A DNA stretch of 64,000 nt from Luscinia megarhynchos. Lineage: Eukaryota; Chordata; Aves; Passeriformes; Turdidae. The notes beneath the pieces are model-generated. The model made no database searches, had not been told where the DNA came from, and saw only the letters and a program-made list of their open reading frames with translations. Both the position numbers and the translations under genes were made by a program. The stretch lies in NCBI GenBank assembly GCA_034336665.1, contig JAPFBE010000013.1, forward strand, positions 17,339,056-17,403,055, written 5' to 3'. Shown here piece by piece: positions 22,260 to 34,200 of the stretch (positions are counted from its first letter, which is position 1; each line of letters begins with the position of its first letter).

Positions 22260-25200
22260 CTATAATGTAAAGGAAGGTCATTTTTGCATGTCTACAGCAT
22301 TTTGTTCCACACTGATATTAGTGACACTGCCTCCTCCCCTCACAGTGAACAGAAAATTTTCACAGTTCTGTTCTGAGCAGAGCACCAGGTTTGCATATGT
22401 CTGTAAATAGGCCAGTGACACCACCTGTGAGCACCACAGGAAGTATTGCAGCAGGGCTCCGTGTGTTTGATCTGCCTCTTGAGGAATCCTGAACTATTCT
22501 GAGCTAGCATTTAGTAAACTTAAACCAGTTGTGGAGATCCATGTTTCTTGACAAAGTGATTGTGCAGCTTGTTTCAATAAACATGGGTCTGCTTTAAGGC
22601 ATACTAAAATGTTACAAGTGTGGCTAAGATATCTTGATCAACACAGCAATCTTTAGGGTACTTGAAGTAAATGACTTTCAGAGCCCATGCCAAACGGAGG
22701 CTCTTTAAACGTGAAGAAATTAAGGAAAATTCTGGCAACACTGAAAAAAAAAAATTTCTCTGACTTGTAGGTCTGTATTAGCTATGACTGACAAGCTTTG
22801 GGTAAAGATGAGATTGTGTAAATGTTTGAAGGGGGGAGGAAAAAAGAGGTATGCCTCATTTAAAATAGCAGATCTTCCTTAATGCAAGTAGTGGTGATGA
22901 ATTAATGAGTTAAGTGCTTAGTTTAGCTTAGCACAATAAAACCACTATGCCATTCACTTAATCTGTGAGAAGCCTCACTGTCTGCCAAGGTGAAAGATTC
23001 CTGCAGTGCTGTGATAACATTTTGAAGGCCCCAATTTTTAAAATGTAAATGGGCAAATGAGTTTGAGTGGGACGAAGTAAATCCCTTGTGTCAAAGCAGA
23101 TTATCGTATCCACGTTTTCTCTACAGATGATTTGTGTCCCCTACAGAAAAGTGCAGCCTGCTGTGACTGATGCATGTGCTCACCCTTGCTCCAGGGTAAG
23201 GACCCAAATCCCACAAGCTACACTGAAAGGGACCACTCTAAAATCATTTCGGTTTGAGAGGAGCTTATTTCCTGAGGGGGCCATAAGTTTTAATGTTTTA
23301 AAGCTGCATTTACCTTTTGCTATTGGTTTAGGGTGCTCTATTTGTGTGACTGACAGGAAGGCATCATGCTGAAAACCCATTTACTGCAAAGATCTGAGCT
23401 CCTCTTTATTACAGGCAAATTTAATTTTAAAAGTGCTGAGATAGTATTACAAAGTAACTTGTTCTGCAGTGGTAAATATCTATTGTGCAGAAACAATCTA
23501 TATTTTTCTCTGGTATTCAAAACCTGAAACACGTGACATGAATAAAAGGAAAGGATGTGAAATGCAATGAAGAAGAAAATTCAATGCTTTGATAGAGACT
23601 GACCTGTGAGCTAATAACCTTTCACAATTCTCTTTAATCCTAACAGAAACGAAACAGCCCCTCAAAAAAATCCCTTGAAAATTAAAGAAAGTTGATAATT
23701 TAAATTTAAAACATGTAGAGTTTAGGTTGAGCACATAATTTGGCTTGTCATGTGGCTAATGAGTCTTTTCCATAAATAAGTCTCACAGAATTGGAGACAA
23801 TAGGGGAAGAGATAAAATGCTGAAAGAATCAGGAGTCGGGCAATTACCTGAGTGAAGTGAGTTGGATATGAGAAAGCAGTATCATGCACATCTCTCCTCA
23901 AGTAACTACTAATGTCTGCTCTTGGAGACTGGATAGACTACAGGCATGGCTCAGTGGGATAATTTTTTTTTTTTTTGCCTCTTATCACCAGTTTTACACT
24001 GCCCAAATGAGACTGAATCTCATATGACCTGCCACTTAACAGCAGAGGAAACTGTCTGGTCTTTGATTAGGTTAAAAGTATTCAATGACTAAAGTCAGGA
24101 GATTCTGCAATGTGATCGGGTTTTGATTTTTAAAGTAATCTATTTTAGTTCTACATTCAGTCAAACTAAATGTCACCTTCATTTTCCTAAAGCCATACTA
24201 GGCAAAAATGGGAGACTTAAAGGGCAACACTAACTTTGAGAGGCAGGTGCTCCAGAGCTCTTTTGGAGGATGTTACAAACCACTTGCTTGAAATGAGAGC
24301 AGCAGCAGTTTTTCATGTCTGACAATGCCATGGATTTTGATTCTCAATGCCTGAGCGTGAAATGCAGCTGTTTATTTATAACTGTTTGGTGATCCTGCTG
24401 ACCTGGCTTTTTTGTTCCCCAAATACCATTATCTAGGCAGATTCACCACCTCAGCACAAACAATGCTGCTGCCCTTTTTAGTGCTATCTAAATAGTGTCA
24501 TGAAGAGACAGAGGAGTTACTGAGCATGGAGCTGAGGTCCCAGGCAGTGCTCTGCCAACAGCAGAGGCACAGCACCAATCCCAGGGCTGGGTTTGTGACA
24601 GAAACATCTCAGAACATGGGCTCCAATCACTTCTGAGGTGATTTCAGGCACAGGACAAATGGTCCTTAACATTCAACAACAGCTGTTCCTTACTTTTTTT
24701 GTGCATTAACTCCTGCCATCTTGCCCCATGTGCAACTCAAGATCAACTTCCTCATAATATCTGAGCAGCTGGGCAATGGAGCCTGAATGGAAAAGCCCAC
24801 TTTGCCCAGACCTGGAGCACTCTCACACTATCATTAAATCCAGCTCCACAAAAAATCCCCACACCTTTGATGGTGTTGTTCTGAAGAGTAAGAAGCTGGT
24901 TGTGTAAATATGAGTTTACTCACCTCTTTTTTTCCCCCCTTTTAAATTAATTGGTAAATCATGGATCATTCTGAACTCTTGTTAAAATTAGGAATCGTAT
25001 TTAATATTTATCTATGCTTGCTCTTCAGGAAAATAATTATCCTCACGGGAATCCTAATCAAAATCTCTCTGTAAGTAGTATACCAAAGTGAGATTTTTTA
25101 GTTGTGTGTGCTGTGGGGCCACTATTTTCATGGATCTTGTTCAGATACAGTTCATAACATTGTTTGTAATATGAAGACCATTTTCCATGATAATTGATAA

Positions 25201-28200
25201 TGCTGTAGTATAAATACAGACTAAATACAGATGACCCAAAAATTGCTGTAGGGTTTTAATTTCTGCAAGTCTAGGCCTTGCCCTCAACACTATTTAAGGA
25301 AGGAAGTATGCAGTGCTGCTTGTCCTTATTACCCAAATTTGGGATGATGACAGGTAAGAGCTGTGAATTTCATTAAAGCTCCATTCAAATGCACTGTTGA
25401 AGATGATTTTATAGGAGCTAATCGTTTTATACATCCCAATCTGGACTAGCTGCAACCTCCTTATTTACTCCAATCTTGCCTTCCACTGCCTCCATTTATT
25501 TTCAAATGTCCATCAGTAGGAAAAATCACAGAGACATTGGAAAAATATTCCAGTCACCAAGAAATGGGTGACCATTTTTAATCTGTGTCACTTTTATATT
25601 AGATTTATGCAATGAGCTGACACTTTCAGAGATGTTTGGTCTTTTCTCTGAAAGGGAGCTGAGTGGAAACCAATACAAATGCTGAGTGTTGTTGAAAACA
25701 TAGTGAGTTTCTCACGTATTTGGGCCACTACAGACTCATATGCTTGCTTGCTATAAAGAATCAGAAAAGCAGAACTTTTATGCTCTAAGTGTTCAGTTTC
25801 AGACATGTCAGTAACCTTTGACATTACTGTGACCTAAAAAACATCTCAAGAGTTTGATGTGCTCTGAGTGTGAACAACTTTGACTGCTGCTGTGATTCAG
25901 TTGGCTTAGATGAAGTTTCCTTCACTGGATGTTGAACCACTTTAACCTTGATCTAGCCTCATGTGACTTGAGATTTGGACACCTCCAAACTCCAGGTGCC
26001 AAGATCCAACTACATGCAAAATTCCATGACTAGAGAGCAGGGCACAGAGTGCTGAGTGCACTATTTCCTTTTTGAATCTTTAATTTCTGCTGTACCTTCA
26101 GCTGTCTCTGGCAATGTGAAAATTTCATATATGAAGCATTTCCCTAAAATGGGTGTTCTGCAGTCTCTCAACTGAGGCTTGACACAAAAAGTTTAGAAAG
26201 ATTCTGAAGTGCTGAGTTATATTCTGTTCAGTGCAGATTAGTTCACAACATCCTTTTTGGAAAAAGGAGAGATCTGCAGAGAACAAGTGTCTGGCCTTCT
26301 GCTCAGATGAAGGAGAAACAAGGCATGCTGGGGTAGGTAGCCTCAACTCTTTATTCAAGAGGAGGCTGGTTGCAGGATGTGGAATACAGATGAGTCTCTG
26401 ATTTATGGGATAATATTCACACTGAAAAGAATATGTGGCAATAATCAGCTTTTCCATCAAGTGGAGCTGAGGCAGGGAGTAACTGTACAAGTGATTTATT
26501 GTGAATATATTCCAAGGCTACAAGTAAAATTCCTACTTAGTGTGGATGACAAGACAATAGAAGATTATACAAACCACAACACCAATAACAAAACAAGTAA
26601 TGTTTTTCTTGCCTCGGCAGACTTGGAAAGTTCTGTGCTGCTGCCTTCTCAGACTTTCCTTTGGCGTCACTTTGGGGATAGAGATTAGGTGAGTTACTGG
26701 TCAGGGGTGGCTTCCAGAAATCACTACTACCTGCTGGCCTGGATGGAATTGGGGAGGTTGTGTCCAGAGGTGTAATTTGCTTTTTGCAAGGTCTACTTTG
26801 ATTTCTAGGCTATGATTCATAATGAAAACTTTGTCAGAATAGGTACTGACAGTCTGCTTGCTCCTGCAAATATGGTGTGCAGAAAGCAGGGAGGATAACA
26901 ACAGATCAATTTAAACATATACAGAGAACAGGAGATTGTCAATGATGATACATCAATTAAGGGGTTTAGAAGCCAGCAACCATGTGTCAAATACAGAGAT
27001 TATTAATAAACTATAAAGGCATTTTTGTTTCCAGGGAACCGGTCTAATCAATTCTAAGTTTTCCTCTAAGCTTTAGGAAGTGAAGCTGAGCATGAGGAAA
27101 AGAAGTGGTGTCCATTTGGATTATGCTATATCCTATCTTTGAAGCAGAAAGAATTGTTGTAATTCATAAATTCACCTCATGCTATATATGATGTTTGTCA
27201 GCTCTCCCCAAGCTACTCAATGGTTAAGTAGAGATATTTTACCTTCTCTGCCCTTGTTATACTCAAACCACCTCATCCAAAAAAACCCAAAGCAGTGTAC
27301 CACGGTTTCATGACTCTACATTCACACATTCAAAAGGAATGACAAAGCTATCCTAGACATTATTGCAACAGTACCAAAGTGTGGGAGGAACAGCACTATG
27401 TTGTTACTTTTAATTTTTTACCAAAAAAAGCTTAGGCTCTGGAAAAAAACCAAAAAAAAACCTCAATAGTATCTGAGTGTGGTTCTGTGCATGGGCAATT
27501 TATAACAATTCTATATTTGAAAAACTTCAAAAAGCTGATCAGTTATGGTTGAGCCAAAGTCTTTATGCATTATCCAAAAAAAAATAGAGCATTCCTTAGC
27601 AGATGGAGAATTCCTTGTTGTACTTTCACATCAGTGAAAACACATTTGTTCACAGTAAAACCCCACTGATAATCTTTTAGATTCAATTTAATGGAAGATC
27701 ATACTAAAACCCATTGAACTTTAAGACTGCTTTTACATCTGTACTGACTGGGGCATGCTCTGCCCAGCCACTTAACCTCCCCTGCTCAGAAGCAGCTGTG
27801 AGAGCTGTCAGGAAGCAAGGCTGCTTCTGAGTGCCCTCAGCTCTCCCTGCAGACCAAGGTGTGGGCTAGGACCAAATGGGGCACACAGCAACAGCCAGCT
27901 TCTAAAGGATGGAGCAACACAGTCACTTCTTGACACCTCCCCAGTTATTTTCTGAAGTGAGCCTCTGTGACAAGGAATAAACTAGAAAGCAGGCAGGCCT
28001 CACTGGAAAATTCTATTCTATGCCTATGATGGCTAAAACCTGGACTGGGATGAGAGCTCCCAGACTTTTCAGCAGCAGAAGCTCTATTTTTACCAATTTT
28101 ATTTCAGAAATCTCTAAAGTACATGTGAATGAAACAATTAAGGATGTCTCTTGTCCCTGAGATGGTTGAGTCTTATTCTGTATGTTATTCCATTTTTAAA

Positions 28201-31200
28201 GGGAGCAAGCTAGCCAATTTCTAAATGAAGGCAGTTTCTAGCACCAGTACAGCCACACAGACTTCCTCACATCAAGTTCCACAACTAACCACTGTATTTA
28301 AATGCAAGAGTCAGCACAGACTTGGCTGTCAGGAAACTGGACCTCATTAATACTACAGTCTATGAAAATCTTATAACCCCACCTCCAGGGGATGTGCCTC
28401 ATTAAGCATTAGGACAAGCCAATCAGAGGTACCAAGTTTCCTTTTGCTATCAAGTGCACCTACAGCTTTTCCCCTCTCCAGAAAACTGGAATGCTGTAGA
28501 GGAAGGGAAACAGGTAAACACACATGTCTGCTTATCACTGTTCTTTTTCCAGCTTAGTATAAAGTTTTCAAAAAATTCTTACTTTGATTTCTTCACATAG
28601 AGCCAGTAGACAACACCTGCAATCAGAGCAACCAGCAGAAGCCCGACCACAATTCCCACTATGAGCTTTGCCTGGTCATTAACCTTTTCACTATTGTCAT
28701 CTGAAGCAAAGAAGAAAAGTTAATGAGACGACCTATGATAAAATGTATGATAATTACAACATTTCTAAAGAATTTTCCCCAGAAACAAAAGAAAGGGATT
28801 AGAAAAAGAAAAAAAAAATAGGAAAATTAAAAAAAAAAGTAGGCATTGTCCTTTAAATGCATTTTTAAGCTTCAAGAAAATCACATCATAGTCAATTATG
28901 GCACCAACTATTTTGAATCAAGTCCAGCCTTAAGGGACTCTCAGGGACTTGTGCAGTGAACTAAACAGTTGAGCTGAGACAATCAAAAGTAAGAGTTGCA
29001 GAGAGAGGAAACCATACATACCACTTCTATCCTCTGGCTCATCATATTCTGGAATACTTACTGAAATGAAAAATGTTAAAATTAAATTAAATACAACATG
29101 TATCAGACCTGAACATCATCTTTAATTATCTATTTACAGCAATGACAAAACTGGGACAGTCTTTTGCCAAACAAGATATTTAATCTCATCTTTAAACAAT
29201 CTTTAAGTCTCATCTTTTAAAGTCTTTCCTTTGTAACTATACTATATCCATCAGAAGAATTTTACTCCAAATCTGTAATATTCAAAGTCAGAAATATTTC
29301 TGACTGAGTATTTCTGTGCATCTTTCCATAGCTTCTCCCTACCTTTCATCATGACATATGATTAAAGCCCATTATGGCTGATTTCTGTTGTGAGTCAAGT
29401 CATACCAGTAATCATAAACTGGACTAAAGAGACATTGTTACTTTTACAATAAATAAAGATTTTGTCTTGCAAATGAAGATCTCTGAACTGTAAATGAAAT
29501 CACTTTGCAGTATTTTGTACTATTATGTTGTACTGTTGTTTGCTTTTGTAAATAGAAGTAGCTAGCCAAGAAAGTAATGAAGACTGACTTATTGTAGAAA
29601 GCTATCAATAAATTTTATGTACTACTGATCCAGAGTGGATTTACAATTGCTTGACTTAAGACAAAAAGGTTAAATATCTTAGTATCAACATTACTATGCA
29701 GACCTACTCTTCATTTGAGCATGATGTATGGGTACTTTATGAGAAACTGTAACTTTAAGGAAATTATCTTTAGAGGACACTCACTAGCAGAGACGTTCAT
29801 GGAGGTCACAGTCCTTTCTAGCTCATTTTCTGCAATGCAAGTTAAAGTTACATTTTCCTCAGGAGCAATTACAATTTTACTGGAAAATTTCCCATTAACA
29901 TATTTTGTCTCCTCTGTCTGAAAAGGTGAAAAATGAAGGTTAGTATCCTTTAAAAACACAAAGAACAATACATGCATCACTTGTATTACACATTGAAAAT
30001 GTTCAGAGGGAAATTAATTTTGAATTGAATTAATTAAATTTCAATTAATATTTCAGTTTTCCGAAAGAATAGCATGAGAAATGCCACATTGTCTTATTAT
30101 TATAATATTTATTTTAATATTTATTTATATTTATTATTTTATTTATTATTTACTAAATGATAATGTGAATATTTGAAAGAAAAAGCCAAAATATCCAGTA
30201 ATAGACAGTATAGTGTGTACTGTAAGACCAATGATGTAAAAGTTTTTTTCTAAAAAACTTAACAACATCCTGTATTGGCTTTTAATTCAAGTATTTAAAA
30301 AAAATCCAAGTACAAAAAATCCACAAAGAAATTTCAGACCTCTAAGGTATAATTTTTTCCATCATGTTTTTCCTTTAAGTCATTATAAGGAGAAGAATTG
30401 TTCCAAATTTTCCAGTTTCCAGCTTTCCAAGCTATGTCCACACTAAGCATTATTTTGCCAAGCTACGTGTATCTAGTAGCACCTACAGTATCTGTACTCT
30501 AATATTGATGTGTTCCTTAAATTTCTTGGATTAATGCAACACCCAGAGAAAATTATTTTCAATCATTTCTATAGCTTCAAGACAATTCTTGTCCTATACC
30601 TACATGTAAGCAGACAAATTTTGTCAGCTACACATAGTTGCTGCAAGCTTAAAGCAAAACCTAATGAAATGTAATGGAATCTACAGGAGCACTGCACACT
30701 GCACTTCCAGCCACTGACTGCAGAAAGGTCTCATTTATTTTTCCTGCTAAGGAAAAATGTGCCAATGCTTTGCATGGGATTTGGTAATCCATATAAAAAC
30801 ACTTCAGTTTGCATATTTTCCAGGTGTTTTTCCTGGTATATATTAGTTCTTCTTATTTATCCCTCAGGATGAGTGCATAATCATTCTGTTTCCAGGGAGA
30901 AACAACAGGTATAACCATACAAAAACAACTATAAATATTAGGATAAAAGCTGTAAAGCTCATAAGGATCTATACTGAATGTAACTTCTGATACACACATA
31001 CCAAATTTCATTACATTTCACTCAGTTAATGCCTACATCAAGTACCCATTTGCTTTCTAATGTAAATTCTACAATTCCATCATTATTTGCAAATTCTTTA
31101 TGCAATGGCAAAATTAGCACATTACCCAGATAAAATGACTAAGTACTTTCATTTAAAAAAATGCATATTTCATTTGTAACCTTTTCTTTTTCCTTCCAGC

Positions 31201-34200
31201 TTCAGCTTGTAGCCAGTGGATTCTCCTTTTCTATTGAAAAAGGCTTTATGATAAAAAAGTTGCCCATGTAAGTACTATGTACCACTTAACCTTCTCTTAG
31301 ATAAATGAAAACGACTTTTCTTCAATCTCACTATCTCAAAAATGTTCCTTGGTTTTAATTTGTACCTCCTACACACTAGTTTTTGGTGAATAAAGTGATA
31401 AGAAAGATACTTGCTTTATTGACGATGCTTCCGCTGCCCGTAACTGTCCACTGCACTGCTGGTTTGGGGAAACCTTCCACATGGCAGATAATTGTTTTAG
31501 ACATTTTATTTGTGTTGGTTTTCTTGGTCATTTTGATTTGAGGTTTTCCTACAAGAACAATATTGCAGTTAACCATTTTATTTTAAAAGAACAATTAATA
31601 CTCATAACCATCTGCTTGCCTACCTTCCACAATAAGTTTAAGTGTCTGTCTTTTCCTCAATCCTTCAACCTCCTGTAGAGTGGTTTCACAGACGTAGTTT
31701 CCAGCATCTTGATACTGAAGACTTGAAAATGATGGACTTGTTTGCATTCTGGTATTGTCCTGAAAAAGTCAGGAGTTAGAAATGACAGAGATGGACTCAC
31801 AGTACATGAACCCCTTAATGACAAATGGGACTACTATCAACAGAAGTTTTCATGTGCTTTGGAAAATTAGACCCTCACTTTTTTAAGCTGTTTCCCCATT
31901 AATAACGGGGAATACACTTGAATATGCAGCATGAAAAATGGAAACTGCTGGAGATTTATAGAAGCCATCTCTTTTCTTGAACAATTTGGTTTTAAATCAA
32001 GAGCATAGATGGGATCAGTTATTAGCTCTAAGTTTTTCTAGTAGGTTGGCAAAGACCACGAGTGATAAAATGTTTGAGACAGAAGTAACTCTCCTCTAGG
32101 CCAGGCTTATGAGATCAGCATATGCTCATAAACAACCATTAGGCATCATTACTGCAAGTTTCCAGCACTACAGGTTTTGTATAAAGCCACCTTCTTCAGC
32201 AGCTACATTTTTCACCATCTAACCATTCAACCCTTGCCCTTTTATTACGATTATTAGAACCAACACCAAGCACACCTCTGACAAAATGCACCAAAATTAC
32301 TCCAAATGGGCTTTTTTTCTTAGAAGAACCTTATTCTCAAAGGGCCTTGTATAGACCATTTCAAAAGAAGTTGTATTTGTGTTACAATATGCCTTAATTC
32401 TCTCCATTTGGGAGCTGAGCTGATAATTACAGTAACTGATTTCCAGTCATCAATGTGAGCACATCTCATTTTAACCACATGCGTAAGACCCATTTTAACA
32501 ATATTCTTTAAAAAGCCCAACGAGCAACTTCCTTCCTTCCTTCCAAAACACTGAAGTAGCAGCAGTAATACTCAGACATGAACACTCAGTATGAAAGAGA
32601 TGAATTACTGACCTTTATCCAAAACACAGTTGCATTTCTACTAGAAGAAATCGTGCATGACACAGGCAAGTTCTCTCCAATCTGTTTTGTGACTTCACCA
32701 CTAGGAGTAAGCTGCAAATCCAAATCTGGGATAGAAAGAACATTTGTAAAAAGGTAATCTCAGAAAGCCTGGCCCATTTCAGAGGCTTACCAAGAAAAGA
32801 AAATGTGACTAATTGCACTCATTAAATTCAAGATTTCGTTTCTTCAATAAAATCTAAGTCAATTTCACAAGGAAGGGAGATGAGAGAATTATTCTAAAAC
32901 AGGCATTGCAGAACATTCATATTTTTGCTGTAATTACAGGCTAAAAAGGAAAAGCAAAACCTCACTAATCACTAGACAAATGGATACATTTTTTCACCTT
33001 GTTCTGCTCAAAGAATGACAGAGTAGGCAGAGGAAGCTGCAGAAGTACTTCACATAACAGTATGTGCATCTTGGAAGGAGAAGCACAGAATGGTGTGAGG
33101 GTAGCTTACCATGGGCCAGGCAGAAATGCATCTTCAGGGGAGGACAGTGCAGGTGGGGACAGGTTAACCTAAATAGTAATTATGGAGGGAAAAGGCACAT
33201 CAAGGGGTATCTTTCTATTGTGTGATATAACCAGAGGATTCTTTACCCTCAGAATCTGAAGGGGATGAAGAAGGTCAAAGAGGATGTATGAGACATGATA
33301 CTGACTGAAGGGGTGAGAAATCTAAATTACAGGGCTGGGGAAGTGCACATGAAGCCCTTTATCTGCTGTCATTTGTAACTTAAAACACCACTTCTGTGTA
33401 CCTCAAAGGAGAGTCCAAGCTCTGCCTGACATATTTAAGCTCCAGGGAAACTGCAGTCAGTGACAGCTGTGTTTGACACCAGGCAGGGTGAGAGCCACTA
33501 ACAGAGATGTCAGGAAACACTGCTCTGGACTTTTCTTAGTATAAGGATTTGGTGGGCTGGTCATTTTTAAAAATTTTAATCCTACAGTGAAAGAAAAACA
33601 GAGTTTGCCAATCTCAGTTTTCCTTCCCCTCTGACAGTGCCTTGCTTGTAAGCCAAGTTGCCTGGTTGAATGACTATCACAGATGTGTGCACACACACAC
33701 AAACAGTCAAAAGGACACAACTTCCTCTCAAATACAGCACTTGCTGGAAAAGGACTGCAAAGCCTCATTTTGGCTTTTAAGCAGAGCCTTAAAAAAAGCC
33801 TGAGACAAAAATGACAGTAGAGGGAAGTGAGTTTTCCTTAACAAAACAGTGAACTTCACTACTGGCTTCATTCAATGGTTGCCCTGGGAACACCTTTGTA
33901 ATTAAAGGTAGAACTTCAGGGAACAACTAGGGTTCAGCCTGTACTACTGGTCTGCAGCATTATTATCTCTGTTACAAGCCCAGTGTATTTTCTGAGAGGT
34001 CACAAGAACTGTACAATGAGTCAAAAATCTCGATAAGATAAAATGGCATCTTGTTTCTGTATTCCTATGGGAATTTCCCATCCTCCCTCCTGAAACCAGT
34101 AAATGGAACCCAACTATTCTCCTGTGGCTTCCAGAAGAAGAAGAAGAAAAAAAAAAAAGAAAGAAAATATCAAGACTCCTCCAGTGAGCAGTATATAGAT

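Noticed and set aside
26377..26688. 103-codon plus-strand open frame within ALCAM intron 14.
   Set aside because: It resembles no known family and runs antisense to ALCAM without splice or promoter support.
31409..31411. Canonical GT donor A|GTATCT for exon 11.
   Set aside because: It leaves one extra base, and exon 12 would then be read out of frame. The GC donor four bases earlier gives a perfect homologous junction.
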